From the NCBI GenBank assembly GCA_021325235.1, contig JAJPHN010000057.1:99033-163032 (forward strand): a stretch of 64,000 bases of DNA, in the 5' to 3' direction. A program made the position numbers and the translations under genes. Positions 57,712-64,000 of the stretch are shown piece after piece. The DNA comes from Terriglobia bacterium. Lineage in GTDB: Bacteria > Acidobacteriota > Terriglobia > Bryobacterales > Bryobacteraceae. The notes beneath the pieces were generated by a model that ran no database searches, was not told the origin of the DNA, and saw only the letters and a list, made by a program, of their open reading frames with translations. Position 1 is the stretch's first letter. Every line of letters begins with the position of its first letter.

Positions 57712-59209
57712 TCATGGCGCGGGGGAGCTGATCGAGCAGATCGGTGGCGAGCATGGCCTGTTCTCCCCATCGTTCCGCACCGAGTTCGCCACAGCGTCCA
57801 TGCAGCCAGACGGCGGCGAGGAGGGCGCGCTTCCAGTCGTGATTGTTCGGAGAGGGCGGATGCTGGGCGACGAGTCCGGCGATCATGCCGGTGAGGATGT
57901 CGCCGGTGCCGCCGGTGGCCATGGAGGGCGAGCCGGTGGGATTCACCCATATTTCCGCGTCCGGGAAAGCGATCACGGTGCGGTCGCCTTTGAGCACGAT
58001 GATGGCGGCGCTTTCGTTCGCGAGCTGTTGCGCGACGCCGACCCGATCGGCCTGGACTTCTTTGGTGGATTTGCCGGTGAGGCGGGACATTTCGCCAGGA
58101 TGCGGCGTGAGGATGCGGATTTTGTCTGTCCTGGGGAGATGGCCGGCGAGGGCGTTGAGTCCGTCGGCATCGAAGACGGCCGGGATTTCGGCTTGCTCGT
58201 AGAGGTTTCTTACCAAACGAACTGTCTCGGGGGCGGTGCCGAGACCGGGACCGACGGCCAGGACGGTCATCTTTTTGCTCGTTTCGAGTAGTTTGGCCGC
58301 GTCCGGAAGAGGCTCGGTCATAAGCTCGGGACGGACGGCGGCGACAGCAGTGAGAACACTCTCCGGGACGGCGACTGTAACGAGACCGGCGCCTGCGCGG
58401 TAGGCTCCAAAGCCGGTCATGGCGGGAGCCCCGCTCTTGCCGAACGAACCGCCGACGACGAGGACGTGGCCGTACAGACCTTTGTTGCTGTCGAGCGGGC
58501 GCGGAGCGAACAGATCGCGAAGATCGGCGGGCGTGGTGAGGTTGAGCCGGTTAGCTGGGTTCGTTTCGTAAATTTCGGGGGGGCTGCCGATGGGGACGAC
58601 GACAAGTTCGCCGACATTCTGATAGACCGGCGAGAGGCACTGCGCGGGTTTGGGGGCGGTGAAGGTGACGGTGTAGTCGGCTTTGACGAATTCGCCTTCG
58701 GCGCGGCTCGCATCGGATGCGAGACCGGAGGGGATATCGACAGCGATCTTGCGGGCGTGGGTGTAATCGCGATTGAGGCGGCGAATGGCATCGAGGGCGG
58801 GACCGTCTTTGACCGCGCCGGATAGACCCGTGCCGAGGATGGCGTCGAGCACGAGATCGGCCGAGGGGCAGGCGGGGAACTCGCGCGTAACGGGACAGCC
58901 GGCGGCGTCGAGCATCCGGCGGTTCTGGGCGGCGTCGCCGGAGAGCGTGGCGGGCTCGAATAGCTCGAGGACGGTGAGTTCGCGGCAGAGGCTGCGCGTG
59001 AAGAGCTGGCGCGCGATGGCGAATCCGTCGCCGCCGTTGTTACCTTTGCCGCAGACGATCAGAACGCGGAGGCGATCGAGCGGAAAGTTTTCACGCAGGA
59101 AATCGACCACGCGGCTGGCGGCGTTCTCCATCAGGATCAGGCCGGGGATGCCGCGCTCGATGGTGAGGCGGTCGACGTCGCGCATCTCGGCGGCGGTCAG
59201 AATTTTCAA
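57695..59209 (-). CDS. nnrDE: Bifunctional NAD(P)H-hydrate epimerase/dehydratase
   Basis: A 504-residue fusion. The N-terminal YjeF-N epimerase (about 1-210) has AAEMRDVDRLTIERGIPGL, VCGKGNNGGDGFAIA and DIPSGLASD. The C-terminal kinase-fold dehydratase (about 225-495) has LYGHVLVVGGSFGKSGAP, LTPHPGEMSRLTG and PSMATGGTGDILTGM with the ADP/ATP site. It repairs hydrated NAD(P)H: the epimerase swaps R and S forms and the dehydratase restores NAD(P)H. It overlaps the phosphatase gene by 4 bases at its start and tsaE by 17 at its end, forming a tight operon. Confidence 0.95.
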   Translation of the reverse strand: MKILTAAEMRDVDRLTIERGIPGLILMENAASRVVDFLRENFPLDRLRVLIVCGKGNNGGDGFAIARQLFTRSLCRELTVLELFEPATLSGDAAQNRRMLDAAGCPVTREFPACPSADLVLDAILGTGLSGAVKDGPALDAIRRLNRDYTHARKIAVDIPSGLASDASRAEGEFVKADYTVTFTAPKPAQCLSPVYQNVGELVVVPIGSPPEIYETNPANRLNLTTPADLRDLFAPRPLDSNKGLYGHVLVVGGSFGKSGAPAMTGFGAYRAGAGLVTVAVPESVLTAVAAVRPELMTEPLPDAAKLLETSKKMTVLAVGPGLGTAPETVRLVRNLYEQAEIPAVFDADGLNALAGHLPRTDKIRILTPHPGEMSRLTGKSTKEVQADRVGVAQQLANESAAIIVLKGDRTVIAFPDAEIWVNPTGSPSMATGGTGDILTGMIAGLVAQHPPSPNNHDWKRALLAAVWLHGRCGELGAERWGEQAMLATDLLDQLPRAMNELRS

Positions 59210-61227
59210 ACGGATTCGACCTCGCGGGCGAGCAGCAGTGTCATGTCGTCGTGCAGCTCGGGTGAGGCGGTCCAGTTGCGGACAGCGTCGAGGACGATGC
59301 GGATGATCTCGCTGTCTTCGCGATGGACGTGCTTGCGCACAAGCTCGATGAGGCGCGCTTCGCCGAATTCTTCACCGTAGGCATTTTCGGGCTCGGTGAT
59401 GCCGTCGGTGTAGCAGACGAGGAGATCGCCCGGATTGATCGAGATGCAGCTTTCTTCGTATTGGGAGAACGGGAAGGCGCCGACGACGGTGCCGGTGGGA
59501 TCGAGCTCTTTGATATCGCCGTTGCGAAAGAGCAGCGGCGAGAGATGGCCGGCGTTGGTGTAGGTCAGCGTGCGCGAGTTTTCGTCAAAGAGCGCGAAGA
59601 AGAATGTGGCGTACTTCTCGGGAGCCGTGTGGGCGAAGAGCTGTTTGTTGAGAGTCGCGACCAGCTGCGCCACATCCATCTGCCGGACGTGATCGCAGCC
59701 GGTTTCGCGGAGCGCCTGATACTGGGTCATCTGGGCGCGGAGTGCGCTTTGCAGAGTGGCCATGAGCAGCGCGGCGGAGATGCCTTTGCCGGCGACATCG
59801 CCGACGGCGAAAGCCAGGCGCTTGCCTTCGAGCTCGATGTAATCGTAGTAGTCGCCTGAGACCATGCGGGCCGGATCGCAGCGCACCGTGAGCTTGAGGC
59901 CGCAAGTGGGCGGAGCCTGCTTGGGATAGAGCTGGCCCTGCACTTCGCGGGCGATTTCGAGCTCGGTTTGCAAGCGCTCCTTTTCTTTCTCGACCGCCAG
60001 CAGGCGCTCGAGATTGCCGGTCATCTGGTTGAAGGATGTGGCGAGCTCACCCAGCTGATCGTTGGTGCGGACCGGAATGCGATGGCTGAAGTCTCCACTG
60101 ATGACGCGGCGGGTGCCTTCATAGAGGGCTTTGATGGAACCCGTGATGCGACGGGCGACGTGAGCGCCGAGAAGGGTCGCGATCAGCTCAACGAGAAGAA
60201 ACAGGATGGCGACCGTGATGAAAGCGTCGAAGAGGACGCCGCGCAGGACTTCCTTACCGGAGAAGAACGAGCTCAAAACGGCTGAGGGACGGGAATAGAC
60301 CCAGATCACGCCGCCGAAGGTCTTGTTGGGCGCATTGAGATGGTAATGCGATTCGGTGGCGAGCCACCAGACGGGGATGTCGAAGCGAAACGCGGGCGGC
60401 GGGATATGGACGTGATGCGTGGCGTTGGTGGAGGGATCGCCAAAGCTGGCTTTGAAGTCGTAGTCGCGGCGGCCGCCGGTATCGGAGACCTGGAGCGAGC
60501 CGGCGGCTGCGGGGCGTCCTTTGGCGAGCTTGTCCTTGGGATCTTCGAAGAGCGAAATGGCGCCGAGATTGGGGACCAGATCTTCGACCATTTCGTCGGT
60601 GATGGGTGCGAGGGCGGCGATTTCTTCACCGTCGCCGCGGTAGTGGGCCCAGCCGTAAAAATGGCCGTCGAGGACCATGAGGCCGTGGACGTTATCCCAG
60701 CCGGGCGGGATTTGGAGAGGCGGGCTGGAAGCGGGATAGCGATGCTCGCCGGTGGAGTCGATGATGTAGACGCGCAGGCCGGGAAGCGGGCCGGTGAAGT
60801 TTTTGAGAACTTCGGGGGCGTCCTGGACCTGCTGGGCGCGATCGAGATGGCGGAGTGCTTCGGTGCAATACTCGACCATGGCGAGGCGGCGGTCGAGGGC
60901 GGTGTTGGCGAGGTAAATGGCGAGTTCGGTGGTGAAAGCCCAGGCGCCGAGGCCGATGAGGACAAGAACCAGGCAGAGCGGGAGAACGCCGATCAGGCCA
61001 TAGACAAAGAGCAGACGGTTGCGAACGCTCCAGAGGCCGTGGCGCTTAAGGAAGCGGAGGCCGCGGAAGAGCAGGATGCAGGCGAAGGGTAAGAGAAGAA
61101 GCGCGCTGAGGAACGCCAGGCCGCCGTTGCCCGCCAGATAGGCTACGACAAACAGGGCAAACAGGAGGACGAATGCGACTCCCGAGATGCCGAGGCGTTT
61201 GACGGCTTGGCGAAATTTCGGCGGCAT
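59206..61227 (-). CDS. Membrane SpoIIE/RsbU-type PP2C serine phosphatase with HAMP domain
   Basis: A 673-residue signal protein. It has three N-terminal membrane helices (about 14-32, 34-54, 74-100), an extracytoplasmic sensor region (about 110-320), a fourth helix (about 330-352) and a HAMP segment (ARRITGSIKALYEGTRRVIS, then VRTNDQLGELATSFNQMTGN). A SpoIIE/PP2C domain follows (about 425-670; ARMVSGDYYDYIEL, AFAVGDVAGKGISAALLMAT, LTYTNAGHLSPLLF, VCYTDGITEPENA). Family members dephosphorylate anti-sigma antagonists. No anti-sigma pair is adjacent. Stop overlaps the nnrDE start by 4 bases. Confidence 0.92.
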   Translation of the reverse strand: MPPKFRQAVKRLGISGVAFVLLFALFVVAYLAGNGGLAFLSALLLLPFACILLFRGLRFLKRHGLWSVRNRLLFVYGLIGVLPLCLVLVLIGLGAWAFTTELAIYLANTALDRRLAMVEYCTEALRHLDRAQQVQDAPEVLKNFTGPLPGLRVYIIDSTGEHRYPASSPPLQIPPGWDNVHGLMVLDGHFYGWAHYRGDGEEIAALAPITDEMVEDLVPNLGAISLFEDPKDKLAKGRPAAAGSLQVSDTGGRRDYDFKASFGDPSTNATHHVHIPPPAFRFDIPVWWLATESHYHLNAPNKTFGGVIWVYSRPSAVLSSFFSGKEVLRGVLFDAFITVAILFLLVELIATLLGAHVARRITGSIKALYEGTRRVISGDFSHRIPVRTNDQLGELATSFNQMTGNLERLLAVEKEKERLQTELEIAREVQGQLYPKQAPPTCGLKLTVRCDPARMVSGDYYDYIELEGKRLAFAVGDVAGKGISAALLMATLQSALRAQMTQYQALRETGCDHVRQMDVAQLVATLNKQLFAHTAPEKYATFFFALFDENSRTLTYTNAGHLSPLLFRNGDIKELDPTGTVVGAFPFSQYEESCISINPGDLLVCYTDGITEPENAYGEEFGEARLIELVRKHVHREDSEIIRIVLDAVRNWTASPELHDDMTLLLAREVESV

Positions 61228-61272
61228 TCCGATGGGCCCCGTGAGTATGACGTGGGGCGAAAAGGAGCGTGC

Positions 61273-61482
61273 CTAAGCGGCCGAAGCTTTGAGCGGCGCT
61301 TTCTGCACTTTGCCGCTGCGGATGCAGGACGTGCAGACGCGCACGCGCTTGCCGGCTCCATGGACAACGGCGTGGACGGTCTGCAGATTCAGATTCCAGC
61401 GGCGCTTGGTGACATTGTGGGCGTGGCTGATACGATGCCCGAATTGCGGCCCGCGGCCGCAGATTTCACAAACTTTTGCCAT
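61273..61482 (-). CDS. rpmB: Large ribosomal subunit protein bL28
   Basis: A 69-residue protein with KVCEICGRGPQFGHRISHAH at the start and RVRVCTSCIRSGKVQK at the end. Both CxxC pairs are present, so this is the zinc-binding C+ form. ATG 61482 gives the usual length; the frame stays open upstream but has no family sequence. It is 45 bases upstream of the phosphatase operon on the same strand. Confidence 0.97.
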   Translation of the reverse strand: MAKVCEICGRGPQFGHRISHAHNVTKRRWNLNLQTVHAVVHGAGKRVRVCTSCIRSGKVQKAPLKASAA

Positions 61483-61562
61483 AAGAACACACCTTGACCC
61501 TCGCGGGGTTGGGACGTAAACGACCAGTGTACCAGAACGCGCGCCAGCGGGGTCGATGGGAT

Positions 61563-61955
61563 GTGGCGGTCTGGTGGGACGAACAGGCGAAGACGGCGAT
61601 CGAGACGATTGCACGGGCGGTGGAGTTCGCGGCGGCGCTGATCATCGCGGTGGCAGCGATCGAGGCGACGGTGAAAGCGGCGCTGATTTTTGCGCGCCGA
61701 AACACACCGGCGACGGCGAAAAACGAAGTGCGGTTGACCCTGGGACGATGGCTCGCCGTAGCGCTTGAATTCGAGCTGGCGGCAGACATCCTGAACACGG
61801 CAGTGACACCGAGCTGGAGCGACATCGAAAAGCTGGCAGCGATAGCGGCTTTGCGGACGGCGCTGAATTATTTTCTGGAACGTGAGATTCGAGCGGAGAC
61901 AACGCCCGCCCAACGTGCCGCGGACGAGGAGCTCAAGCGCAGCAGCGCGGGATGA
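61563..61955 (+). CDS. DUF1622 membrane protein
   Basis: A 130-residue protein with one or two membrane helices (about 20-42). The C-terminal half VRLTLGRWLAVALEFELAAD and PSWSDIEKLAAIAALRTALN with FLEREI is the diagnostic DUF1622 pattern. Function is unknown; related proteins sit in the inner membrane. GTG 61563 is chosen because the family N-terminus starts near there and GGGG precedes it. TTG 61494 is an in-frame alternative that would start closer to rpmB. Confidence 0.75.
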   Translation: MAVWWDEQAKTAIETIARAVEFAAALIIAVAAIEATVKAALIFARRNTPATAKNEVRLTLGRWLAVALEFELAADILNTAVTPSWSDIEKLAAIAALRTALNYFLEREIRAETTPAQRAADEELKRSSAG

Positions 61956-61979
61956 CGCGTGTCTTCGAGCAGCGAGAAA

Positions 61980-61992
61980 GGTGTCTGACACC
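61980..61992. repeat. Short palindrome GGTGTCTGACACC
   Basis: Six-base arms GGTGTC and GACACC flank a central T. It sits between the convergent DUF1622 and GH76 genes. Similar GGTGTC palindromes recur in soil bacteria as REP-like elements near gene ends; only one copy is seen here. Confidence 0.35.
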
Positions 61993-62001
61993 GAACCTGC
62001 G

Positions 62002-63744
62002 TTAGTACAGGACCTGCACGTTATCGAGATTGAGGAAATTGGTGCTGCCGGCGCTTGAATCGTAGATCACGGTGACGCTGTTGATGCCTTGCTGGAGATT
62101 GGCGTTGAGCGAGACGAAACTCCAGTTGGACCAGGAGCTGGTGTTGGGGAAGGCGAGGTTGGCGTTGACCGGAATGCCATTAACGAAGATCTCGCGGCTG
62201 GCGTTGCCGGCGGCAGCGGCGTAATGGAAGATGAGCTGCACCGCGCCCGGATGCTTTACTTCGATGGAGAAGGTGACGTACTGGCCGTTGCTCGCCCAGC
62301 AGCAGCGATAACCGGAGCCGGTGTAGCCAGGATTGGTGCTCTCGACGCCGACGTTGCTGGCGGCGTCTTCGGCTTCAAACAGTGCGAAGGACTGGCCGGC
62401 GGGGATGGCGTCCATACTTGCGAGCTGAAGCGCGTTGCGGTTGCCGTTATCGGCGATACGCGCGACTTCGATCTGATTCTGTCCGGCGACGAGGCTGACG
62501 GCCAGCGTGGCGGTGGTCCCGGAAAAAGCGAAATCCGTCGCGACGGGAACGGAGTTGACCAGAACGGTACGCGTGGCGCTGCTGCTCGAAGTCGTGAAGT
62601 GGAAGGTGAGCTTATAGGTGCCGGTGGTCTGCGCGACGATGGCGAAGGTTGAGGTTCCGGGAGCGTTGACGGGCGTGTAGGAAGTCGCGCCGATCACGCC
62701 GTTTATGGCGTCGAGTGCGGTGTTCTGGCGGGCGCCGTCCGGGGTATCGAAGGGACCGGCCCAGTGCAGGCCGAACTGATCGTTCGCGTCGCGATCGTTG
62801 GCCCAGATGGAGTTGGCGTTCGTCAGCAGGAAATTGTGTTTGGCGCTGTCCTGATCGGCGGTGTAGAGGTAGTAAAGATTTCGAACGTAGGGGCCTTTGA
62901 ACTCGACACCGTCGTTGCCGCAGCCGGTGGCTTCGCAGGGTTCTACGAGAATGCCGTTTGCATTGACGAGCGCGGGACTGGTCATGGAGGCGCTGGCGAG
63001 AGTCTGGGCTTCGGTGAGAAGAGAGGTATCGCCGGTTGCTTTGTAGAGATCGGTGAGGCCGCCGAGGATGACTCCCTGGTTGTAGCTCCAGGTAGTCTGG
63101 CCGTTGTTCTGGCAGGCGGAGGTCAGGCCGTCGTTGATCAGGTTCGAAGAATTGATCATGCCGCTGGCGGAGAACCAGGCCCATTCGCGCTGCGCCCAGT
63201 CGAGATAGCTGCCGAGGCCGCCATCGCCGGGGGTGCGATTGTGCAGGCGGGCCGCAATGGTGAGGAAGAGCTCGTTGGCGATCGCGTTTTTGTAGGTTTT
63301 ATCTTTCGACCACCAGATGCCGCCGTTGCAGGTGGTGGAATCCCAGCCGCCGGCCATGTCGGCGAAGATGGTTTTCGCAGCGTTGAGGTACTGGGTGTTG
63401 CCGGTGAAGTCGTAGGCTTTGATCCAGGTGATGGCCCACCAGCCTTCGTCGTCGTAGTAGTCGTTGAGGAAGTTTTGCGAGTTGTTGTTATTGAAGGTGG
63501 TGGCGATATCGGAAGCGTAGAGACTGGTGTTGCGGCGGACGGAGAAGTCGATGGTGGTTTCGAGAGCGTTGGCGTCCTGCCACCAACCGGCGGGCGTATT
63601 GAACAGGCCGGTGGAGGTGTTGTAGAAATTCTGGAGCGCGGCCATACCGGCATCGGCGCGCGTGGCCTGGCTGGCAGACAGGGCGGGGGAGAAGAAAAGT
63701 GCGAGCGCAACGGCCGCACAGGGAACCATGACGAACCGGGTCAT
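62002..63744 (-). CDS. GH76-family glycoside hydrolase with carbohydrate-binding modules
   Basis: A 580-residue secreted enzyme. A signal peptide (VPCAAVALALFFSPALSA) is followed by an (alpha/alpha)6 GH76 domain (about 28-370) with the adjacent Asp pair (about 98-99) in NDYYDDEGWWAITWIKAYD, and GGIWWSKDKTYKNAIANELF. Two beta-sandwich binding modules follow (about 372-460 and 462-580). The last one resembles CBM35 (FALFEAEDAASNVGVE, GINSVTVIYD). GH76 enzymes cut alpha-1,6-mannan backbones. No other mannan-degrading gene lies close by. Confidence 0.9.
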   Translation of the reverse strand: MTRFVMVPCAAVALALFFSPALSASQATRADAGMAALQNFYNTSTGLFNTPAGWWQDANALETTIDFSVRRNTSLYASDIATTFNNNNSQNFLNDYYDDEGWWAITWIKAYDFTGNTQYLNAAKTIFADMAGGWDSTTCNGGIWWSKDKTYKNAIANELFLTIAARLHNRTPGDGGLGSYLDWAQREWAWFSASGMINSSNLINDGLTSACQNNGQTTWSYNQGVILGGLTDLYKATGDTSLLTEAQTLASASMTSPALVNANGILVEPCEATGCGNDGVEFKGPYVRNLYYLYTADQDSAKHNFLLTNANSIWANDRDANDQFGLHWAGPFDTPDGARQNTALDAINGVIGATSYTPVNAPGTSTFAIVAQTTGTYKLTFHFTTSSSSATRTVLVNSVPVATDFAFSGTTATLAVSLVAGQNQIEVARIADNGNRNALQLASMDAIPAGQSFALFEAEDAASNVGVESTNPGYTGSGYRCCWASNGQYVTFSIEVKHPGAVQLIFHYAAAAGNASREIFVNGIPVNANLAFPNTSSWSNWSFVSLNANLQQGINSVTVIYDSSAGSTNFLNLDNVQVLY

Positions 63745-63763
63745 GGCCGCGATTTTATCAATG

Positions 63764-63839
63764 AGCGGTCAGCCATCAGCTGTCAGCTCAAGCAGGCTCA
63801 TAGCTGACCGCTGACGGCTGAAGGCTGATAGCTAATCGC
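63764..63839. repeat. Heptamer repeat in inverted blocks (GCTGANN units)
   Basis: The right block (about 63804-63839) is a run of 7-base units GCTGACC, GCTGACG, GCTGAAG, GCTGATA and GCTAATC. The left block (about 63767-63787) has three reverse-complement units (GGTCAGC, CATCAGC, TGTCAGC). The two blocks could fold into an imperfect hairpin. It is a small intergenic REP-like element beside the GH76 gene. Confidence 0.6.
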
Positions 63840-63938
63840 TACAGCGCGGCCGACATGGGGCACGCTGGAAAATAGCTCTAGGTGAGCCGGAAAGAGACTG
63901 TAACGAAAACTGTGTAAGAGGGCGGAGCCAGGTCACAG

Positions 63939-64000
63939 TCAGAGCGAGTCGACGGAAGCGAGTTGGAGTCGCTCGCCGAACATCTGCATCAGCTGATTCA
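63939..64000 (-). CDS. Possible C-terminal end of a gene running off the right edge
   Basis: On the minus strand a frame entering from the edge reads NQLMQMFGERLQLASVDSL and stops at TGA 63941-63939. Its helical, protein-like composition suggests a real C-terminus, but 19 residues cannot identify a gene, and a chance frame is possible. Nothing else was seen in 63840-63938. Confidence 0.25.
   Translation of the reverse strand, partial: NQLMQMFGERLQLASVDSL

Overview
The window looks like chromosome of a soil Acidobacteriota bacterium, probably of the Solibacter/Bryobacter type. The reasons are inferred from gene content and I could not run a search: a PadR regulator paired with a large MacB/ADOP-type permease, three very large TonB-dependent receptors with an N-terminal carboxypeptidase-regulatory-like domain, a CRTAC1-type (VCBS plus ASPIC/UnbV) protein, three PEP-CTERM proteins, an S53 peptidase, and a secreted sugar-oxidising operon (GMC oxidoreductase plus gluconate-dehydrogenase subunit 3). 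Base composition is GC-rich throughout. No tRNA, rRNA, CRISPR array, phage or transposase gene was seen.

Layout. 1-4.3 kb (minus): ADOP permease (cut by the window edge), PadR with a long inverted repeat over its start, a PEP-CTERM protein and an S53 peptidase. 4.4-7.7 kb (plus): ubiX, two AtpZ/AtpI-like proteins, atpB, atpE, a terminator, and a DapA-family aldolase/lyase. The rest of the ATP synthase is not here. 7.8-16 kb (minus): NIDO-domain PEP-CTERM protein, TPR protein, TonB-dependent receptor, DeoR-family regulator and a YjhG/YagF-type sugar-acid dehydratase. Tandem repeats beside a good sigma70-like promoter suggest that the DeoR protein controls the receptor. 16-21.2 kb: coaD, yjbQ, then a nucleotidyltransferase overlapping an 1108-residue protein that joins a GHMP-kinase-like half to a UDP-sugar pyrophosphorylase-like half. 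21.2-29.7 kb: two more receptors around a TPR protein.

29.7-39.4 kb: two divergent beta-propeller proteins, then a plus-strand run of GMC oxidoreductase, subunit 3, TIM-barrel isomerase/epimerase, Gfo/Idh/MocA oxidoreductase, a small unknown protein, a phosphomannose-isomerase-like cupin and a frameshifted mutarotase-like gene. This resembles the 3-keto-glycoside route, in which a sugar is oxidised at C3 and then cleaved or reduced. The terminator and part of the last gene recur as a decayed copy about 1 kb downstream, on the far side of a PEP-CTERM gene.

40.4-64 kb: an outer-membrane barrel, fabD, two hypothetical genes, a multi-PAS histidine kinase, a carboxylesterase, a DUF1772/HxlR divergent pair with a perfect 22-bp palindrome, a GNAT acetyltransferase, an M16 peptidase, a fused Kdo-transferase/LpxK lipid A enzyme, a BaeRF-type release-factor homologue with a nested hairpin in its leader, a small zinc-finger protein, a tightly overlapping minus-strand operon (SpoIIE-type phosphatase, NAD(P)HX repair enzyme, TsaE) downstream of rpmB, a DUF1622 membrane protein, a GH76 mannanase-like enzyme, and a heptamer repeat near the right edge. 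The only gene-free stretches approaching or exceeding 300 bases are about 40060-40379 (decayed copy plus terminator) and 63745-64000 (heptamer repeat and a possible gene end).
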